From: Sphingobacteriales bacterium
Lineage (GTDB): Bacteria > Bacteroidota > Bacteroidia > Sphingobacteriales > Sphingobacteriaceae
Length of the DNA: 64,000 bases
Assembly (NCBI GenBank): GCA_028288165.1
Contig: JAQBOG010000031.1
Location: forward strand, 1-64,000
Direction: 5' to 3'
Positions 1 through 8,383 of the stretch are shown here, piece after piece. The position numbers and the translations under genes were made by a program. Position 1 is the stretch's first letter. Each line of letters starts with the position of its first letter. The notes under the pieces are model-generated. The model did not search any database and was not told the origin of the DNA. It was given only the letters and a program-made list of their open reading frames with translations.

Positions 1-125
1 GGTTTGGAATTGTTTTCGTTCAAATGAATAGTAATCGCTGTTTCTGACTGAGATACTTTGGTAATTGTGAAATAATCAAGAATACCGGGTGGCAGAACTA
101 AACTGGCTAAACTTATGTCGTGCAT
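1..125 (-). CDS. Possible transposase N-terminal region (partial, runs off left edge)
   Basis: An open frame starts at ATG 125 on the minus strand and stays open to the window edge, giving 41 residues beginning MHDISLASLVLPPGILDYF. The pattern of a LLP-GILDYF start followed by a short strand-rich stretch (ITKVSQSETAITIHLNENN) resembles, from memory, the N-terminal regions of Bacteroidetes ISAon1-type transposases. Only the N-terminus is in view, so neither the catalytic domain nor intactness can be judged. The sequence upstream of the start (126-205) may hold the element end, but no terminal repeat could be paired because the other end is outside the window. If correct, an insertion sequence lies beside the polysaccharide cluster. 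Family assignment is tentative. Confidence 0.45.
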   Translation of the reverse strand, partial: MHDISLASLVLPPGILDYFTITKVSQSETAITIHLNENNSK

Positions 126-724
126 AATGAGTGCAAAGAAAAGAGTTTAAATCGTTCCCCAACTTTTCCAATTGATCTGGGATAAGCCTAAAACTTACAC
201 CTGCCTTCCTTTTTTTTAAAAAAATTTAATAAAAAATAAATTAACTGAATTTAAAAAATTTAGTTTGTTTAATGGCAAAAATCAAACCTTTCGGTGGCGA
301 TTGAATATAACTTTTATGTTACAGAGGCACTTGGTTTCACTACAGTTAAAATATTTAGTTGTAGAATTTATAACTATATCCACGGGATATTTAAGCGTAT
401 AATAACAAGAATGTTATCTCGTTAAATCTGGAATAAAACAAAAATGTTATAAAGGATAAGGTTAAATCGATTACCATAATCCATGTTAATAAACTAAAAT
501 GTTCACCATTAAATATTGCAAATAATGATTGAGATAGATAAAAAATAGAATTACATAAAACGGAATAGAAAGTCTGAAACCTCTAAGAAAGAGTATTCAA
601 CTTTAAATATTAACAACCATTAAACAATTAAGTTTAAATAAGGCATCTAATAGTGCGAATATTAAATGCCCTATAACATAATTTCTCTTACTCTCTTTTC
701 AGGAAAATACTTAAAAATTATACT
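126..724. other. Long AT-rich intergenic region upstream of polysaccharide cluster
   Basis: About 600 bases without a credible gene. The left part (126-205) could be the end of the insertion sequence suggested by the frame at 1-125. The rest is very AT-rich and should hold the promoter of the rightward polysaccharide cluster, but no convincing TTTG / TAnnTTTG pair was found. No tRNA or strong hairpin was seen. Confidence 0.5.
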
Positions 725-1912
725 ATGATCATTTCCAATTTTCATGCCAAACAAGTTAAAGTTTATTCACTACTAAGCGTTTTATTTTTCTTCGCTTATT
801 GTAAAAAAGATTCTATTACAGAAATCCAGCCTCAAAAATTTGCCGCTGATTCAACTTCAACCTTGAGTTTACGGGATCAATCTCTAGGATTAACAGGCGT
901 TACTTCTGCCAGCTACTACATAGAAAAATCACTGCCATCAGGGTATGTAAAGGATGGTTCAAGAGATTACACTTCTTATATACAAAGTGCACTAAATAAA
1001 TATAGCAATTTAGTTTTCCCTGCTTTTCCTATCATGGTTAATGATAAGGGCTTGGTAATCGGTTCTAACAAAACAATTACCTTTTTAACTGGTTCTAAAT
1101 TAATACTTAAACCAACTTCTCTGGCAACTTACAATATACTTAGGATTAGCGGATCAACAAATATTACTTTATACAACCCGGTTATTGTAGGCGATAGAGC
1201 TAAACACATAGGCACAACCGGCGAAGCTGGAGTTGGTCTAGCAATAAGAGGATCCAGTTATATTACAGTCTATAGTCCAAATGTAACCAACTGCTGGGGT
1301 GACGGAATTTATATAGGGCAAGTTGAGAACAAAATAAATTGCAAAAACATTGTGATAAAAAATGCGGTTTTAAAGAAAAATAGAAGAGACGGGATTTCAA
1401 TAATTTCTGTCGATGGCTTAACACTTGAAAGTTGCTATGCTGGTTATTCTGATGGTACATCACCGTATTGTGGTATCAATTTTGAAGCAAACAACCCGAG
1501 TTGTGTGATGAAAAATATCAATGTTACAAACGCTGTAACAGAATACAATCTTGGGAACGGAATACAAATTGGAACAAAGAGAATGTTAGGACAAGGTGAT
1601 AGGAGCGTTTCATTTACTTTCACTAACCATGTGGATACTAAGTCAGGGCAGCTTGCTTTTAAAGCGGTTTGTACAAGCACTACGCCAGCTAGCACAGGTG
1701 TAATGTCTGGATTAATTAAAGTGGTAAACCCAAGTTGGAAATATACTCAGGCAGTTCCCATGTATTACTCAACCAATCAACCAAATTATAAATTATACAT
1801 CTCATCACCTGACGTTTATAACCCAAGCTCTAGCCTATTGTCATGGAGTCAAATAAGTGCAATTTTTGATCGTGGAACAGTTGGAACAGGTACTTTGACT
1901 TTAACTAAATAA
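725..1912 (+). CDS. Secreted right-handed beta-helix protein, copy 1
   Basis: A 395-residue protein with a hydrophobic N-terminus ending FFFAYCKKD, which looks like a Bacteroidetes lipoprotein signal although the residue before Cys26 is Tyr, an imperfect lipobox. The body has short repeated strand-turn units typical of parallel beta-helix (pectate-lyase-like) folds, such as NCWGDGIYIGQ, NRRDGISIISVDG and GINFEANNP. Proteins of this fold in polysaccharide clusters are often lyases, hydrolases or epimerases acting on the polymer; the actual activity here is not known. It is followed after 10 bases by a paralogue (1923-3104) with the same core motifs, so the two are a tandem duplication. It is the first gene of the rightward cluster. 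Confidence 0.75.
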   Translation: MIISNFHAKQVKVYSLLSVLFFFAYCKKDSITEIQPQKFAADSTSTLSLRDQSLGLTGVTSASYYIEKSLPSGYVKDGSRDYTSYIQSALNKYSNLVFPAFPIMVNDKGLVIGSNKTITFLTGSKLILKPTSLATYNILRISGSTNITLYNPVIVGDRAKHIGTTGEAGVGLAIRGSSYITVYSPNVTNCWGDGIYIGQVENKINCKNIVIKNAVLKKNRRDGISIISVDGLTLESCYAGYSDGTSPYCGINFEANNPSCVMKNINVTNAVTEYNLGNGIQIGTKRMLGQGDRSVSFTFTNHVDTKSGQLAFKAVCTSTTPASTGVMSGLIKVVNPSWKYTQAVPMYYSTNQPNYKLYISSPDVYNPSSSLLSWSQISAIFDRGTVGTGTLTLTK

Positions 1913-1922
1913 CAACAGTAAA

Positions 1923-3104
1923 ATGATCTATTCTATCTGTAGCTATTTAATATTAAGCATTGCAATTTGTTTAAATACCTTAATTTTTATTAGCAATGGT
2001 ACCCATTCCAAAAAAGGTAGCAGGCCATATTATAAAAAATATCCTACAGAACTCAGATCGAACAAGGCAAGAGTAAGCCAAATCAAAAAATCAACACCTA
2101 AGGGCATTTTGTTAATAAACAACCTGCCCTTAGGTTATGTAAAAAACGGAAGTGTAGATTACACCTATTATATACAACAGGCCATTGATAAGTATGAAAC
2201 GCTCATTTTTCCTGACTTCCCGCTATTGGTTAATGATAGTGGTTTAAATATTCCCTCAAACCGAACATTAATTTTTGAAGAAGGATCGGAGATACGATTA
2301 AAGCCAAGCAACAAAACCTTCTACAATATTTTTAACATTGAAAATGTAAATAATGTAGTGTTACAAAACCCTAAGATTATTGGCGACCGTAATTATCATT
2401 TAGGGGAGAAAGGTGAAGCAGGAATTGGTGTAGGTATTCGCGGTTCAAATAATATCACTATTAATAACGCGGAAATTAGCAACTGCTGGGGCGACGGAAT
2501 TTATATTGGACAATATAAAAGCAAGTATAGCTCAAAGAATGTTATAATAAGGAATACCGTTCTGGATAGAAATCGTCGGGACGGAATATCAATCATATCG
2601 GTTGACAACTTATTGCTTGAAAATCTTACAGCATCTAATTCAAATGGGGCTGAACCCATGGCGGGAATAAATTTTGAACCTAATAATCCGGATTGTATTA
2701 TGAGTAATATTCGTGTTTTGAATCCAATTACCAGATATAATACAAAGTTTGGGATTCAAATCGGAATTAGAAGAATGCTAGGGAATGGTAATCGGGTTGC
2801 TGATATACTTATTCAAAATCATTTGGATAGAGGTTCGGCAAATAGTTCTTTCAAAGTTGTTTGCGTGAGTAGGTTTGAACCTTCAGTAGGCACGATGTCT
2901 GCTAATATTAAAGTATTAAACCCAATTTGGGAAAATCCTAAAAGCGGGTTTCCGGTATATTTTTCTACAAACCAGCCCAACTTCCGTGTTTCTATTGTAG
3001 GCCCCAAAATTTTATCGAATGGGCGATCACTTTCCAAGCCTGATATTAACAAACTGTTAAACATCAAATTTAACGGAGGTTCAGCTTTATCTCTCATTCA
3101 TTAA
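1923..3104 (+). CDS. Secreted right-handed beta-helix protein, copy 2
   Basis: A 393-residue paralogue of the preceding gene. It shares GYVKNGSVDYT, NCWGDGIYIGQ, NRRDGISIISVDN and GINFEPNNP at equivalent positions, and the two can be aligned from about residue 70 to the end. The N-terminus is different: a hydrophobic segment (residues 3-24) without a clear lipobox, followed by a basic KK-rich stretch, so this copy is probably exported or membrane-anchored rather than lipidated. The fold is inferred as a parallel beta-helix; substrate and reaction cannot be read from the sequence. The distinct leaders suggest that the two copies act in different places on the same polymer. Confidence 0.72.
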   Translation: MIYSICSYLILSIAICLNTLIFISNGTHSKKGSRPYYKKYPTELRSNKARVSQIKKSTPKGILLINNLPLGYVKNGSVDYTYYIQQAIDKYETLIFPDFPLLVNDSGLNIPSNRTLIFEEGSEIRLKPSNKTFYNIFNIENVNNVVLQNPKIIGDRNYHLGEKGEAGIGVGIRGSNNITINNAEISNCWGDGIYIGQYKSKYSSKNVIIRNTVLDRNRRDGISIISVDNLLLENLTASNSNGAEPMAGINFEPNNPDCIMSNIRVLNPITRYNTKFGIQIGIRRMLGNGNRVADILIQNHLDRGSANSSFKVVCVSRFEPSVGTMSANIKVLNPIWENPKSGFPVYFSTNQPNFRVSIVGPKILSNGRSLSKPDINKLLNIKFNGGSALSLIH

Positions 3105-3223
3105 TAGTTGGCTGAGCATATTATAAGCGGCCATTCATTAATATATAAAACACAAAGATCGATTTCTTGTTAGTGATATAAATTACAGTTTTTCGTTGCT
3201 GTAGATGAATAAGTAGCTAATAA

Positions 3224-4291
3224 ATGAATCAAAATTCCAATAAGATTGTTTTTGTTTCCATGACCAATTACATGGGAGGAGCTGAGAATGTAATCAATAC
3301 TATTTCAAGTGTAAACAAAAGCCCGGTACTGTTTTTGAAACGTGTTTTTGAAAAATGCCTTCCTACAAATGAATCATCACAACATTTCTATTTAACTACA
3401 AAGCCCCTTGCCATCGGTTTTCTGGTGCTTTTAAAAGCGATTTATAAATATCGTAAAGATTATACCATTGTAAGCTCACATCCATATCTCAATGCATATT
3501 TAGGAATATTGAAGCGCATTGGTTACTTAAAATCTAAGTTAATTGTACGCGAATCCACTTTATTGTTTACCAGGTATTCTGGTCTTAAGCGTTTTTCTTA
3601 TAAAATGATGTACTCCTTAGGCTACCCGAGTGTTAATAAGGTTATTTGCCAATCTGAGTTAATGAAGAAAGAGCTGTTAGAACACAATGCATTTATTGAT
3701 CGTGATAAAGCACTGGTACTTGGTAATCCGGTAGATCTTGATCAGATTTATAAGTTAGCCGATAACCCCTTGCCTGAAATGGCTGGACAGAAATACATAT
3801 GTGCTGCAGGGAGGCTAATTGAATTAAAAGGCTTTGATATATTAATAGAGTCGTTTGCCAAAATCGCGGCCGAAATTAGTGATGTGAACCTCGTTATATT
3901 AGGTGATGGGCCTCAATTAGCTAATCTTGAAAACTTAATTGGTAGCCCTAATTTGCAAAAGAGAATCAAGTTGGCCGGACATGTTTCAAATCCATATCCA
4001 TATTTTAAGAATGCAAGTTTATGTGTGGTTTCTTCGTTAATTGAAGGATTCCCGAATGTGCTGCTTCAAATGATCGCTCTAAACGATCATGTGGTTTCTA
4101 CTTTATGCGCTGGTGGAATTGAAGATATTCCATTTATTACCACCGTACCTACTAACAATGTTGATGAACTAAGTAAAGCAATGTTATTTGCACTTACTGA
4201 TTCTGAACTAAAGGTTAATAATGATGAGGTTAAATCTAAATTCTTCCAAATAAGAAAACCAAAATACTTCCTAGATGCTGCGCTGAGCTGA
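3224..4291 (+). CDS. GT4 glycosyltransferase
   Basis: A 355-residue GT-B fold glycosyltransferase. The N-terminal domain opens with a strand and a Gly-rich acceptor loop (SMTNYMGGAENV). The C-terminal donor-binding domain has the typical AAGRLIELKGFDILIESFA segment, then LVILGDGPQL and SLIEGFPNVLL. The usual E-x7-E motif that contacts the sugar nucleotide reads EGFPNVLLQ, so the second Glu is Gln. It probably adds one sugar to the lipid-linked repeat unit at the inner membrane. A 112-base dispersed repeat begins about 27 bases after the stop. Donor and acceptor cannot be predicted. Confidence 0.85.
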   Translation: MNQNSNKIVFVSMTNYMGGAENVINTISSVNKSPVLFLKRVFEKCLPTNESSQHFYLTTKPLAIGFLVLLKAIYKYRKDYTIVSSHPYLNAYLGILKRIGYLKSKLIVRESTLLFTRYSGLKRFSYKMMYSLGYPSVNKVICQSELMKKELLEHNAFIDRDKALVLGNPVDLDQIYKLADNPLPEMAGQKYICAAGRLIELKGFDILIESFAKIAAEISDVNLVILGDGPQLANLENLIGSPNLQKRIKLAGHVSNPYPYFKNASLCVVSSLIEGFPNVLLQMIALNDHVVSTLCAGGIEDIPFITTVPTNNVDELSKAMLFALTDSELKVNNDEVKSKFFQIRKPKYFLDAALS

Positions 4292-4318
4292 TAAAAGCGT
4301 CATAAAGATTTTAATGAG

Positions 4319-4430
4319 TTTGCTACGTTTTGCGTTAGGGATTGTAGTGAAAATCCTTTTTGCCCTTCTCCGTCAGGCTAAGAGCGACAGGGGGCGAAAA
4401 GATTGTAACGGAAAGCCCGCCCGAACGCCC
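4319..4430 (+). repeat. Dispersed palindromic intergenic repeat, copy A
   Basis: This copy has a conserved left flank (TTTTGCGTTAGGGATTG), a hairpin arm (TCCTTTTTGCCC), a variable loop, the opposite arm (GGGGGCGAAAAGATTG) and a conserved right flank (AACGGAAAGCCCGCCCGAAC). Related copies lie at 13881, 19625, 49277 and 59281. It begins soon after the stop of the GT4 gene and may help to terminate or stabilise its transcript; that role is inferred. Confidence 0.85.
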
Positions 4431-4614
4431 TAAAACTTATTTTATAACAATACCTATAGTCGAACTAAAAGTTAATAGTAAACTACTATTTAGTTAAAAA
4501 GAGGAGGTATTCGATTTGGTTAGGTGCCAAACTAGGATAATTGAATAGTGCTAATTGAATTTCTTTAAAACTGTTTTCACTATTTCTAGTTTGTATAAAT
4601 ACACTATCTAAAAA
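4431..4614. other. Intergenic spacer between glycosyltransferases
   Basis: Together with repeat copy A this makes a 323-base gap between the two glycosyltransferases. It is AT-rich and shows no gene, convincing promoter or strong terminator. The gap may mark a break between two transcription units in the cluster. Confidence 0.4.
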
Positions 4615-5784
4615 ATGGACAAATTAATCCGTATTACAACAGTGCCGGTCTCATTACTGATTCTGTTAAAGAGTCAGTTAAAGTTTATGTCCAACTATTA
4701 TGAAGTTATTGCAGTTTCATCTGGAGGGGAAATGCTTGATCAGGTAAGAGACCAAGCAGGGGTGAAAACAGTGTCTGTAGAAATGACTCGTAAAATAACT
4801 CCCATTAAAGATTTAATTGCCCTGTGGAATTTATATAAACTAATTAAAAAGGAGCGGCCTAAGTTCGTTCATACGCACACGCCGAAAGCCGGATTACTAG
4901 GAATGATTGCCGCAAGTATGGCCGGAGTGCCTGTAAGATTACATACCGTGGCCGGGATGCCGCTTCTGGAAAGCACCGGATTAAAACGAAAAATGTTGGA
5001 TGTGATTGAAAAGATTACCTACGGATTTGCTACTAAAGTGTATCCTAACTCCAACCAAATGAAGGAAATAATACTGGAAAATAAATATTGTAAGTCTTCA
5101 AAATTGCATGTGATTGGTAATGGAAGTTCTAACGGTATTGATACGAGCTATTTCAGTCCAAATTTGTTTATAGATAAAGACACTACTGCTTTAGAGGCAA
5201 AAATGAAACTTAGGGAAAAGCATGGTATTTCGCCAACGGCTCTTGTTTATTGCTTTATTGGGAGAATGGTGAAAGATAAAGGCTTAAAAGAATTAGTAAA
5301 TGCGTTTGTAGAGATTAATAAAACCAGGCCTGAAACACGGTTGATATTGGTAGGACCTTTTGAAAATGATTTAGACCCCCTGGACGCTTACACGGATGAT
5401 CAAGTGAAGAATCATCCAGCTATTATTTGGGTAGGTTTCCAAAAAGATGTTAGGCCTTATCTGTTTGTGAGTGACATTTTCGTGTTTCCTAGTTATAGAG
5501 AAGGCTTTCCGAATGTGGTTATGCAATCTGGCGCCATGGGTTTGCCGAGCATCGTTAGTGATATAAATGGTTGTAACGAAATAATCGTTGATTATGAAAA
5601 CGGCATTATTGTTCCTCCTAAAAGTGAAGAAAAGCTACGGAATGCTATGGCAGAACTCTACGATAATACCCAGTTAAGGACAAAGCTTGCTAAAAATAGC
5701 CGGGCAATGATTTTAAGCAGGTATGATCAAAATTATATATGGGGTGAGTTATTAAGAGAGTATCGTCAATTAAATATAAACTAA
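4615..5784 (+). CDS. GT4 glycosyltransferase
   Basis: A 389-residue GT-B glycosyltransferase. The N-terminal half has VHTHTPKAGLLGMIAASMAG and VRLHTVAGMP, characteristic of capsule and O-antigen GT4 enzymes of the PglA/WcaI kind. The C-terminal half has CFIGRMVKDKGLKELVNAF and YREGFPNVVMQSGAMGLPSI followed by SDINGCNEII. As in the other GT4 of this cluster, the second Glu of E-x7-E is Gln. By position it may add the first sugar after the primed diNAc-bacillosamine-like residue (as PglA does), but the specificity is only inferred from neighbours. Confidence 0.87.
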   Translation: MDKLIRITTVPVSLLILLKSQLKFMSNYYEVIAVSSGGEMLDQVRDQAGVKTVSVEMTRKITPIKDLIALWNLYKLIKKERPKFVHTHTPKAGLLGMIAASMAGVPVRLHTVAGMPLLESTGLKRKMLDVIEKITYGFATKVYPNSNQMKEIILENKYCKSSKLHVIGNGSSNGIDTSYFSPNLFIDKDTTALEAKMKLREKHGISPTALVYCFIGRMVKDKGLKELVNAFVEINKTRPETRLILVGPFENDLDPLDAYTDDQVKNHPAIIWVGFQKDVRPYLFVSDIFVFPSYREGFPNVVMQSGAMGLPSIVSDINGCNEIIVDYENGIIVPPKSEEKLRNAMAELYDNTQLRTKLAKNSRAMILSRYDQNYIWGELLREYRQLNIN

Positions 5785-5865
5785 TTATACCGGATGGAGA
5801 AAGGCTTACTAAAGATAAGTGGTAGTCGCAAATTGACTTTTTATAAATTTAATTAGGAGTAAAAC

Positions 5866-6489
5866 ATGTATTTATACGGCGCAAGCGGACATGCTAAAGT
5901 AATACTTGATATTTTAAAAGATCAAAATATTCCAATACACGGGTTATTTGATGATAATCCTCTAATACACGAACTTCAAGGAATTGAAGTAATTAATAAC
6001 AAAGAAACACCTCTTGATGCACCTTTAATAATTAGCATAGGTGATAATGAATTACGAGCAAGACTTTCAAAAGAATTAAATGTTGAGTTTGGGATAGCTA
6101 TTCATTCAAGTGCAGTCATATCAGAATCATGTACTATCGGTCATGGAACTGTGGTTATGCAAGGATGTATCATTCAGGCAGAATCTTTAATAGGTAATCA
6201 TGTGATCATCAATACAGGTGCGAGCGTTGATCATGAAAACATCGTAGCGGATTTCGTTCACATTTCCCCTCATGTTACCTTATGTGGTAACGTTAAAGTA
6301 GGTGAGGGTACTCATATTGGGGCGAGCGCAGTTGTAATCCCCAATTTAACAATTGGTAAATGGTGTACCATCGGTGCCGGAGCAGTAGTAATTAGAAACG
6401 TTCCTGATTATTCAACGGTGGTTGGTAACCCCGGAAAAACTATTTTAAATGCAAAAGGCGTCTTACAGAATTTAAATTCGAGATTATAA
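5866..6489 (+). CDS. pglD: PglD/NeuD-family sugar O/N-acetyltransferase
   Basis: A 207-residue acetyltransferase with an N-terminal Rossmann-like UDP-sugar-binding part (MYLYGASGHAKVILDIL, residues 1-60) and a left-handed beta-helix of hexapeptide repeats (about 80-190). His123 in GASVDHENIV matches the catalytic base of Campylobacter PglD. The family N-acetylates UDP-4-amino-4,6-dideoxy-GlcNAc to UDP-N,N'-diacetylbacillosamine. The stop is two bases from the start of the priming transferase gene, and homologues of PglE and PglF lie downstream, which supports the assignment. Acetylation of a related amino sugar remains possible. Confidence 0.85.
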   Translation: MYLYGASGHAKVILDILKDQNIPIHGLFDDNPLIHELQGIEVINNKETPLDAPLIISIGDNELRARLSKELNVEFGIAIHSSAVISESCTIGHGTVVMQGCIIQAESLIGNHVIINTGASVDHENIVADFVHISPHVTLCGNVKVGEGTHIGASAVVIPNLTIGKWCTIGAGAVVIRNVPDYSTVVGNPGKTILNAKGVLQNLNSRL

Positions 6490-6490
6490 T

Positions 6491-7174
6491 ATGTACAAGC
6501 TATATTTTAAAAGAGCTTTCGATTTAATTATTGCCATCACCGTAATGATGTTATTACTTCCATTGTTCTTAATAGTAATGTTGGTGCTATTCATTGCAAA
6601 TAACGGATCGGCATTTTTTACTCAAATACGGCCCGGTAAAGATGAAAAGCTATTTAAGATTTTAAAGTTCAAAACGATGAATGATAAGGTAGATGCTGAA
6701 GGGAATTATTTGCCTGACCATCAGCGCCTAACTGCGGTAGGTAAAATTGTAAGAAAAACTTCTCTGGATGAGCTGCCTCAATTAATAAATGTGATTAATG
6801 GCGATATGAGTTTAATTGGCCCAAGACCCCTTTTGCCTCAGTACCTGCCTTTTTACAGTGAGGAAGAAAAACTTAGGCATACGGTAAGGCCAGGTATAAC
6901 TGGGTGGGCGCAAATTAATGGCAGAAATCTTACAGGTTGGCAGGTTAGATTAAAAGAGGATGTTTATTATGTAAAGAATTTAACATTGTTACTTGATTTG
7001 AAGATTGTTTTACACACTATAAAAAATGTTCTATCAGCAAAAGATGTAGTGGTTGATCCGACCAGTTATATGGAACCATTAGATATTGAACGATCGAAGG
7101 AAAATTTATACACTGTACGCAGGCAAACCATTTGTTGGCAAAACCAGCTTGATATCAACGCAAGTGTTAAGTAA
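6491..7174 (+). CDS. pglC: Priming phosphoglycosyl transferase (PglC-like sugar transferase)
   Basis: A 227-residue monotopic sugar transferase. One N-terminal hydrophobic re-entrant segment (residues 10-37) is followed by the catalytic core with KILKFKTMN, RKTSLDELPQLIN and SLIGPRPLLPQYLPFY, then RPGITGWAQINGRN. Asp93-Glu94 is the catalytic dyad and has the same numbering as in Campylobacter PglC. The enzyme moves a phospho-sugar from UDP-diNAcBac (or a related sugar) to undecaprenyl phosphate, starting repeat-unit assembly at the inner membrane. The C-terminus extends about 30 residues past the conserved core. It sits directly behind the pglD homologue and is probably co-translated. Confidence 0.88.
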   Translation: MYKLYFKRAFDLIIAITVMMLLLPLFLIVMLVLFIANNGSAFFTQIRPGKDEKLFKILKFKTMNDKVDAEGNYLPDHQRLTAVGKIVRKTSLDELPQLINVINGDMSLIGPRPLLPQYLPFYSEEEKLRHTVRPGITGWAQINGRNLTGWQVRLKEDVYYVKNLTLLLDLKIVLHTIKNVLSAKDVVVDPTSYMEPLDIERSKENLYTVRRQTICWQNQLDINASVK

Positions 7175-7189
7175 GGAGCATATATAATA

Positions 7190-8293
7190 TTGTATTACGT
7201 ATTTATGATGATAATTAGAGAACCTTTAAATCCGAAAACTACTCAACTTGAAAGTATGTCATATATTCTGTTAACACTTAAGGAAAAAGACCTTTGGAGC
7301 ATGTACGTGCATTCGTGCAAGGTTTATGATTTTTACCATACCTGGTATTATCATTCTTTAGAAAGAAGTGGCGAGCCAATACTTTTTGTTTTTCAGCAAG
7401 GTGAAACCATTATTGCACTTCCCCTATTAAGACGGCCTATCTCGGGCACTGATCTAAATGATTGCACGTCAGTTTATGGCTACGCCGGGCCAATTTCAAA
7501 CGTAGATTTTAACGATTTGGATGATAAGACGATGGATAACTTCAAACAGTCTTTTCTAAATTTTTTGGAAGAAGGAAAGAACGTGTCTGTTTTTACCAGA
7601 CTACACCCACTCATTAATCACGAAGTTTTACTTAACAAATTTGGGGGAATATTTGACAATGGTAAAACGATTGCAATTGATCTTCAAGTTTCTTTAGATG
7701 ACCAACGCAAGCAATATAGACGACAATACCGATCTAAAATAAGGCAGCTACGCGAAAAAGGATATTACTTGAAAATTGGCGATAGTAATTCTGAAGTGCA
7801 GGAATTTGTACGGATTTACAATGCAAACATGTCCAGAGTAAAGGCAGAATCATACTACCACTTTAACGAAAAGTACTTTTTTGATATGCTGGATTCCATC
7901 GATTTTGAGAGTGAGTTATTACTGCTTTATAATGGTAATGAAGTAACTGCCGGGGCGTTTGTAGTGTATTCAAATAATTTAATGCAGTTTCATTTAGCAG
8001 CAACTCATGATAAATATTTAAGTGAAGGGCCGATGAAATTATTAGTAGATGAAGCCACCTTAATGGGCAGACAACGGGGCATGAATTACTTACACCTTGG
8101 CGGAGGGGTTGGTGGAAAAGAAGATTCTTTATTTGAGTTTAAATCTGGTTTTTCTGATAAACATTTAAGCTTCAAAACATGGCGTTATGTGGCTGATGAA
8201 GATGCTTATGAAGAATTAGTTAAAACCCATTTCAATACCTCTGTTCCAAGTTCAAACTTCTTTCCCCTATATCGGGAGTCAGTAAACTTTTAA
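7190..8293 (+). CDS. FemAB/BioF2-like GNAT acyltransferase
   Basis: The longest frame (367 residues) opens with TTG at 7190; ATG codons at 7205 and 7256 are alternatives. The conserved domain seems to begin at MSYILLTLKEKDLW (7256), so the true start is uncertain. The protein resembles the peptidoglycan-bridge/BioF2-like acetyltransferase group found in exopolysaccharide clusters, with YDFYHTWYYHSL near the N-terminus, KQYRRQYRSKIRQLREKGY in the middle and AGAFVVYSNNLMQFHLAAT with YLHLGGGVGG in the C-terminal GNAT half. It may add an aminoacyl or acyl group to an amino sugar of the repeat unit, for example the free amine made by the neighbouring aminotransferase. Substrate unproven. Confidence 0.72.
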   Translation: MYYVFMMIIREPLNPKTTQLESMSYILLTLKEKDLWSMYVHSCKVYDFYHTWYYHSLERSGEPILFVFQQGETIIALPLLRRPISGTDLNDCTSVYGYAGPISNVDFNDLDDKTMDNFKQSFLNFLEEGKNVSVFTRLHPLINHEVLLNKFGGIFDNGKTIAIDLQVSLDDQRKQYRRQYRSKIRQLREKGYYLKIGDSNSEVQEFVRIYNANMSRVKAESYYHFNEKYFFDMLDSIDFESELLLLYNGNEVTAGAFVVYSNNLMQFHLAATHDKYLSEGPMKLLVDEATLMGRQRGMNYLHLGGGVGGKEDSLFEFKSGFSDKHLSFKTWRYVADEDAYEELVKTHFNTSVPSSNFFPLYRESVNF

Positions 8294-8383
8294 CAAACAA
8301 ATAGGTTGTTTTGATGTTACTATTAATACTTTCCAATTCTCATATGGATGGGTAAATATGAGAAGGGTTAAAATCTCTAAGCT

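Noticed and set aside
4319..4430. Copy A as an ordinary rho-independent terminator
   Set aside because: The flanks are shared with four other intergenic sites and extend well beyond a terminator stem; there is no T-run directly after the hairpin. A termination effect is possible but not the full explanation.
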